NCBI RefSeq assembly: GCF_001039355.2
Contig: NW_019774881.1
Span: 69,146-129,461, forward strand
Length of the DNA: 60,316 nucleotides
Origin: Lingula anatina
Taxonomy: Eukaryota; Brachiopoda; Lingulata; Lingulida; Lingulidae
Direction of reading: 5' to 3'
Position 1 is the stretch's first letter. Every line of letters begins with the position of its first letter. Under the pieces are notes generated by a model. The model was not told where the DNA came from. It did no database searches and worked only from the letters and a program-made list of their open reading frames with translations. Position numbers and translations under genes: made by a program. Shown here in pieces: positions 24,774-33,298 of the stretch.

Positions 24774-27700
24774 TTATTTTTTAGTTCCAAAAGAAAAGAT
24801 TCCACGTTTTCTGACAACAAGCCCTGCAGCTGTGAGGAGAATGATGAAGAAAGCAGAGTTGCTGGGAATCAATCCACAGGTAATATTTGCAAGGTCTGAC
24901 AAAAGAAAAAAAAGAGTTCAGGTGTTGAGAAATGATACAGGAAACCTAAGGTGAGTTGAGCTGGAATTTCGCCAATACATCATCTCATTCAATTATCACA
25001 GAGATGGTTGAGTTTTTTTAATGCATATACTTCAACATATCAGCTCAAATTAGGCTTATATGACCAACTGTCTGCCACTGAGCATGGGTGTGCATCTTGC
25101 TGCCACCTATTTAATCTGGCCAGTCTAAGATGGAAGTGACAAGTAAAGGACAGTCCATATAGGCTGGTAGAGAAATCGATGTATAATAAGTACTGTCAAC
25201 TGGTTTTAAGCTGATTTTCTATATTCTTCTTCTTATTATTATTATTGTAACAGTTATAAATAACATTTTCATTCTATCCAACCACAAATATTTAATATAT
25301 TTCTGCAGCATACAGAATAAGAATGCAGTTTGGTGCTTAACTAAAGATACGCTGCTTAACATTTCTGGTATTGTGATAAGAAAAATATTTCAGGTTCCTA
25401 ATTCTGCCTGCAGTAAAGGAGAGCACAAAACTAGATGGCATATTGCCCCAGCTTTATCAGCGGAGTTTGCCAGTTACTATTTGGGTAAGGTTTCCATTTT
25501 TAGGAATTCAGAATTATATTACATGATGCTGCATTTTCTAACCTTGAGCAAGATTTTACATTAAAAGTTTTTTTTATAATGACAAATTCTAAAATAAAAG
25601 TCACTTTTATGAGTTTAGCAATATATTTTTTGACAATTTTCCATGTTTTTACAACGTGCTTGCCCTCTATTCAAAGTGATAATGTGTGGGATAACTTCAG
25701 CTATAACTTCTTTATTTCTTTCTTTTGTTCATATTTAAGTGTAAATCACTCTGTTTTTGGAAAACTGCTTTCGGACATTAAACAATAAAATGTCCTTTTT
25801 TTAGATCGTAATGTTAAGATGTCCAACATTAAAACTCAGATGAAAGAACTTCTTGTTCAAAACAACAAACTTCAGGATCAAGAAAGAATCCTAAGGCTCC
25901 AATATGATCAGGTATGAATACCATTAAATTCCCTATCAAAGATGCTGTACTTTATAAGCTGTTTAAATGTAATATTGAAAAAATAAGCTATAAATTGTGA
26001 GGCAGCTTGATCACGTTTATTGAGGATAACAAGTAAAAAAAAAAGTGTGGTCTTTACTTACACCTTTTTCTTTGGAAATAGGTATCTAGTGATGGGAAAC
26101 AGCTAAATGCCATTAACAGTCGCCTGAGACACGAAGCAGAAAAACTGCAGAAGATTCTTGGAGATATATTGGGCAAGGTACGAACCGTTCCTCTGTGTTA
26201 TTCAGCATTTAGTGCTTGGTTAGAGAAAAAAAGCTTGAAGAGGTGTGAGATCCTGTGGCTTGGGCCTTGCAAAGATCTAAGGCTCCAAATAAAATAACAA
26301 AATTTTTGAATATGGTTTGCATTTACTCTCATTTCATGGGTTTTACTGTTTTTAAAATCTGAATTGGGAAAGGTGCCTTAAAAACAGTGCTGATAACAGT
26401 GCTAAACGTTTTGTAAATATCTTGCATCAAAATTGATCAAAATCCCATTTTGTGGAATGTCTCAGTGACTGTCAAAACCATAAAATGAAAAATTGTGTTA
26501 CAATATTTTCGGACTTACAAGAATGATTCTAAAGACTCATTAGCTGCTCTAGTTTGAAAGCCTGTCTGATTAGATATTTTTTTCTTTTCATGAAATGTAA
26601 TTTTTTGTGGATTTTTCATTTTTGGCATACTCAAGGTATAATGTGAACTGCCATGGGTCTGAAACCCAGTAGTAGCTACATTTTCTGAATGGCCACAGTA
26701 ACAGTGACCTACTTAATTAACAATTGATGGCAATTATGCTGTTTAACAGTTTATGTAATGTTGCAAATGATTACTGCAGTAAAAAAAATGTCACATGTTC
26801 AGAGGAGATGTGTGTGTAAAAACAATATATTTGTTCCACAAACTATGGTAGACATCACTTCCTCACATGAATGTTACTCCCAGCAAAATAATAAAAAACA
26901 CTTTCAACCCACAGGAGGTGGTTTTGCAGTGAAGGGTTTTAAATCTACCATCTCATTTTGATAGAATACTGGATTGTCAAGGCACATGTCACTTTTGATA
27001 TTTGGTTAACAAGATAAGGATAAGGAAAGGCAGAACATAATGAATTTTAAATGAAATCTACAGACAGTTTGGTTTTGAGTTTATGAATTTTTGATGAAAA
27101 ATGTCAAGCTTGACTGCCATATCCTCTTTGTTTTCCTAGTGAAAAGACGGCGTTGATATCTTATTGACAATTTTGGGTGATGTTACATATTTTCCCAATT
27201 TTATGATTGCAGAAACTACCCGTGCCAGAGGTTTTGAAGCCCAAGAAAGTGATCAGGTCACCTACTCGAAGAGAGACGCCTCGCTCTCCACCACCCATCA
27301 TACACCCGTAAATATTCTTTAAAATAATTTTATTTCTTTGGTGTTCAGTTGAAAACCAAATGCAAGGAATTAATGTCCATCAGTTCATATTTATTCAAAT
27401 TAATTGTATTTAAGCAAAGTTGAAGTACTTTTTAGATGCGAGTTATGTGAGTCCATGAAAAGGTGTGTTCATGTTCAATATGAAACATGTCAAACCCACA
27501 GGATTTGACATGTATATTCATTAAGTCCAGCATGAAATACTTTGTGTGTAGATTCTAGATATTGTGTTCTTGGTCATATACAGGGCTAGACACTAACTTT
27601 TATGAGNTTCTGTAAATATCTTGCATCAAAATTGATCAAAATCCCATTTTGTGGAATGTCTCAGTGACTGTCAAAACCATAAAATGAAAAATTGTGTTAC

Positions 27701-30700
27701 AATATTTTCGGACTTACAAGAATGATTCTAATGACTCATTAGCTGCTCTAGTTTGAAAGCCTGTCTGATTAGATATTTTTTTCTTTTCATGAAATGTAAT
27801 TTTTTGTGGATTTTTCATTTTTGGCATACTCAAGGTATAATGTGAACTGCCATGGGTCTGAAACCCAGTAGTAGCTACATTTTCTGAATGGCCACAGTAA
27901 CAGTGACCTACTTAATTAACAATTGAAGGCAATTACCCTGTTTAACAGTATATGTAATGTTGCAAATGATCACTGCAGTAAAAAAAATGTCACATGTTCA
28001 GAGGGGATGTGTGTGTAAAAACAATATATTTGTTCCACAAACTTTGATAGACATCACTTCCTCACATGAATGTTACTCCTAGCAAAATAATAAAAAACAC
28101 TTTCAACCCACAGGAGGTGATTTTGAAGTGAAGGGTTTTAAATCTACCATCTCATTTTGATAGAATACTGGATTGTCAAGGCACAAGTCACTTTTGATAT
28201 TTGGTTAACAAGATAAGGATAAGGAAAGGCAGAACGTAATGAATTTTAAATAAAATCTACAGACAGTTTGGTTTTGAGTTTATGAATTTTTGATGAAAAA
28301 TGTCAAGCTTGACTGCCATATCCTCTTTGTTTTCCTAGTGAAAAGACGGCGTTGATATCTTATTGACAATTTTGGGTGATGTTACATATTTTCCCAATTT
28401 TATGATTGCAGAAACTACCCGTGCCAGAGGTTTTGAAGCCCAAGAAAGTGATTAGGTCACCTACTCGAAGAGAGACGCCTCGCTCTCCACCACCCATCAT
28501 ACATCCGTAAATATACATAAAAATAATTTTATTTCTTTGGTGTTCAGTTGAAAACCAAATGCAAGGAATTAATGTTCATCAGTTCATCTTTTATTCAAAT
28601 TAATTGTATTTGAGCAAAGTGTAAGTTCTTTTTAGATGTGAGTTTTGTAAGTTCATGAAAAGGTGTGCTCAAGTTCAATATGAAACCCACTAGATTTGAC
28701 ATGTATATTTATTTAGTTCAACATGAAATACTTTGTGTGTAGATTCTAGATATTGTGATTTTGGTCATATATTAAGTAAAATTTACATTTATTGGGTTGT
28801 TTAAATTGCTACTCAAAAAGCAAAATTATGAAGTGCACAACAGACACAGGATTAGTCCGCGCAACACTTGAAAAGCCCTCTTGGTCCCATTCTTATGCCT
28901 GTTATTGGTTTTGTTAATGATAACGGGTTTAAACACAAGCCACGGAGACATGTTCTCTTACCCACCGTAACTCTCCCTGACTCTGTTTAGGCCTCCCATT
29001 GTGAGCAGTACATAGCAACATAAATAGAAAAATGCTGCTGTACCTGGAGATTAATCAACCACTTTATATAAAATATATGGATCTATTCATACCTACCTTG
29101 AAGTAATATTTATCGGCAAAGATGTGTTTCTAATGAAATAATGTTAAAAACACAAATTAACGTTTCATGCAGTGAAAATGTTGAAGTGTGAGTTCGACTT
29201 TTCCTATACGATTAACACTAATTTACACAGAACAAGTTCAATCTCTCCTATACAATTAACACTTTCCTCAATTCCATGCAATTAACGTTGACAAAATTTC
29301 AGCTGTTTATTTGATGTTACAGTAGCATTCCAGGCCTGTAGCCAAGGGGGTTTGAGGGTTCAAAAGAACCCCCTTTTTTGCAAGGAAAAGGACCACTCTG
29401 GGTTCCGTAATTTGATCTTGGCAAAAAAGGCTTTATGACAAAAGGTCCACGTTTTCAGAAAAAGACCCCCCCCCCTTTGTAATTGCTGGCTATGGGCCTG
29501 CATTCTTCTAACTATATATGGTGTCTAGGTAGGGCCTGTAGGCCTACAGTCTTAGTGGACCTAGGGTCAGATTTACTATTACTTGTAGCTTGCAATTTAA
29601 TTGAAGGTAATAGTGTGACCCATATAAAAAGCCACTGAGGTACATAAGCTGTTTACTAATATCCGTAGACCAAAATTTCTTCTTCATTGCACGTACCATA
29701 TGTTTTAGTGCATCTCATATATCAGTGTATGTGCTGTATATATAAAAAAATTGCCCATGAAGCAGCAGTTTCCTCAAAGTCGATTAAACCCCAAATCTAT
29801 CAGATATTTTAAAAAGAAAACTGTGCAAGGTGGTATTGTATGGTGCAATGGGAATAAGATGAAGTTGCAAGAAACATAAAAAACCACAGCAGCTCATAAT
29901 AGACAGACTCAGTGCATTATACACTTTTCATGGCCTAGAATGTGCATCAAGATCAATAAAATAAAGTAAAGTATTGACAGAGGTTAATTTAAATTAAAAC
30001 TCAACTGGTCTATAATGAAATAATCTAACTAATTTCTCTAACAAGATGGGTGATACAAGCATGATCCACACTTCAAGGTAATAAATAATAGACATAATCT
30101 TAGCAAGATAAAGGAGCCATGTGTCCTCAACCAACAATACTAGTTTTGTTTGGTTACATAATTTCTGGGGGTAGGTTTGGAAAAAATTGGGGGTGGGGGG
30201 GGGGGGATTGCATAGCCCCAGAGAGAACAAGCCAGTCCTTGTGAAACAACAGATTTTGTTGGGGATATTTCTTTCACAAATCCTTATTACTAATTAACAA
30301 TTGCACCCAGATATATGATTCTGTGTAGAATCATTAGCTAAAAGATATAAGTGTAAATCCAGTGTAATGCATTGTACTAATTGACTGGGGAAAATGTGTG
30401 AGGCTCAAGAATTTTTGAGCTCCCCTCACACTTGTCATGGCACAATTGTAGAGCTTTCATGCATATACAAGAAAGCCACTCCCAATAGTTGTTAGTAGTA
30501 ACAGTAGGTCAATACACTTCAAATGCAGCAACTTTGTATGATCAAATTGTCAGTTACTAAGTCATCTTCACCTGGGTTCACACTAGTGTTAAAGTTGTCT
30601 TATTTTATACACTATAATTTGTTTAAAGAAAATGTTTAAGAAATATCCCTTAAGGATGTTGTGACCCTTTGCCCAAAACTCCTTGTTTATTGCCTTGCAT

Positions 30701-33261
30701 ACATTCATTTGGGTAATAAATAAATCTTCAGTGATCAGGATGATAATAAAGGAAAACAATATCCTTAAAGAAATTGACAATGTATCCATCAACATCTAGC
30801 CATCCAGACTTTCCATTTTCAGGTGTGGGATCTGCAAGACCAGCCGTGACCAGCACCTGCTTGCCAAGTGTGACTCGTGCAAAAATCATTACCATCTGGG
30901 CTGTCTCGATCCACCACTCACCAGGATGCCCAAGAAGACGAAATTACAGGGCTGGTAAGTCCCTTCCACATTGCTCTGGGATGTTCCCACAATGCTCTTA
31001 GATGTTCCCACAGTGCTCTTGGATGTACTTTTTTGTTATGACTTTAAAATGTGCCTTGCTAATTAATCATTGGTGTCATATCTAGTAGTGAATTTTTTTG
31101 CGATGTGTGTATTTGTTTGTCTTTATTTATTTATTTATTTATTTATTCATTTATTTATTTATTTCCCATTCCAGGCAGTGTTCCGAGTGCGTGGATTCCA
31201 GTAATGATGACTCTGAGAACATGGGAATAGATTCCAAGGCACCTATGCGACTGCGAGACAAAATCAAAGCTCCAGTCAAGTTCACCCCGCCTCATTTGCA
31301 GCCAGACTTCTTCAAGAATAAGGTAAGAGAAATGTTAGCTGTACTTCTGAATGGATTTTATGATATGATTTCAGTCATAGTGACTGTCAAGGCTTTAATC
31401 ATGCAGTCACTTGCTCACTTTCATTTGAAAAATAATATAGATATAATTGCAGGTTTTTAAAATGTAAATTGTACAATCCACATTCTTTCTGTTATTTCTG
31501 AGCATTATTTTGTGTTAACAGAGAGACAAGAAAAAATACCCGAAATCTAAAAAGAAAATCCCAGCTAAACGCAAACTGGAGGAAGGGGAAGAAGAGGCCA
31601 CAAAAGATGAACCTAAGTCTGAAGATGTGCAGCCAGTAAGTTTATATAGAGATTTTTAGTCAATGATGTATTTACATGTACGTTTAACTTGATAGTAACT
31701 GCTATGCTATTTCGCTCTTTTTGTGCCAGGTTTATAGCATCCAGTATATCTATTTTATGTTTGACCTAATTTTAAATGTTATAAAAACTGGAGTTTCTGC
31801 AACTGGGAATAGACTAATTGGCACCATCCAAGGTAGCCTAAAAAGAGGCTGACTGCATTGAATGACATCACAAAAGACTACAAAAGGGTGAAAATTTGCA
31901 TGAAGTGGAGTTTACTTTTTTAAAAGTCCCACGGGTGAAACTGCTTCAAGAATATTGTCTTAGAGATCGGAACATAAATGACCCTAAATTCGAACCATTG
32001 TCCATAACAGCAACAAAATTATCCAGGCATGTATAAATTCTTTCAGCTTTTATCCTGTGTTTTACTGCACTCCCTAGNNNNNNNNNNNNNNNNNNNNNNN
32101 NNNNNNNNNNNNNNNNNNNNNNNNNNNNNNNNNNNNNNNNNNNNNNNNNNNNNNNNNNNNNNNNNNNNNNNNNNNNNNNNNNNNNNNNNNNNNNNNNNNN
32201 NNNNNNNNNNNNNNNNNNNNNNNNNNNNNNNNNNNNNNNNNNNNNNNNNNNNNNNNNNNNNNNNNNNNNNNNNNNNNNNNNNNNNNNNNNNNNNNNNNNN
32301 NNNNNNNNNNNNNNNNNNNNNNNNNNNNNNNNNNNNNNNNNNNNNNNNNNNNNNNNNNNNNNNNNNNNNNNNNNNNNNNNNNNNNNNNNNNNNNNNNNNN
32401 NNNNNNNNNNNNNNNNNNNNNNNNNNNNNNNNNNNNNNNNNNNNNNNNNNNNNNNNNNNNNNNNNNNNNNNNNNNNNNNNNNNNNNNNNNNNNNNNNNNN
32501 NNNNNNNNNNNNNNNNNNNNNNNNNNNNNNNNNNNNNNNNNNNATATGATTTCAGTCATAGTGACTGTCAAGGCTTTAATCATGCAGTCACTTGCTCACT
32601 TTCATTTGAAAAATAATATAGATATAATTGCAGGTTTTTAAAATGTAAATTGCACAATCCACATTCTTTCTGTTATTTCTGAGCATTATTTTGTGTTAAC
32701 AGAGAGACAAGAAAAAATACCCGAAATCTAAAAAGAAAATCCCAGCTAAACGCAAACTGGAGGAAGGGGAAGAAGAGGCCACAAAAGATGAACCTAAGTC
32801 TGAAGATGTGCAGCCAGTAAGTTTATATAGAGACTTTTAGTCAATGATGTATTTACATGTACATTTAACTTGATAGTAACTGCTATGCTATTTCGCTCTT
32901 TTTGTGCCAGGTTTATAGTATCCAGTATATCTATTTTATGTTTGACCTAATTTTAAATGTTATAAAAACTGGAGTTTCTGCAACTGGGAATAGACTAATT
33001 GGCACCATCTAAGGTAGCCTAAAAAGAGGCTGACTGCATTGAATGACATCACAAAAGACTACAAAAGGGTGAAAATTTGCATGAAGTGGAGTTTACTTTT
33101 TTAAAAGTCCCAAGGGCGAAACTGCTTCAAGAATATTGTCTTAGAGATCAGAACATAAATGACCCTAAATTTGAACCATTGTGCATAACAGCAACAAAAT
33201 TATCCAGGCATGTATAAATTTTTTCAGCTTTTATCCTGTGTTTTACTGCACTCCCTAGCCT

Positions 33262-33298
<37 letters not shown>

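Noticed and set aside
24880-24950. Longer PHF14 exon 12 using the strong donor at 24951 (AAG|GTGAGT)
   Set aside because: It leaves phase 2 while exon 13 needs phase 0, giving a wrong frame; the donor at 24880 joins cleanly to VPNSACSKG.
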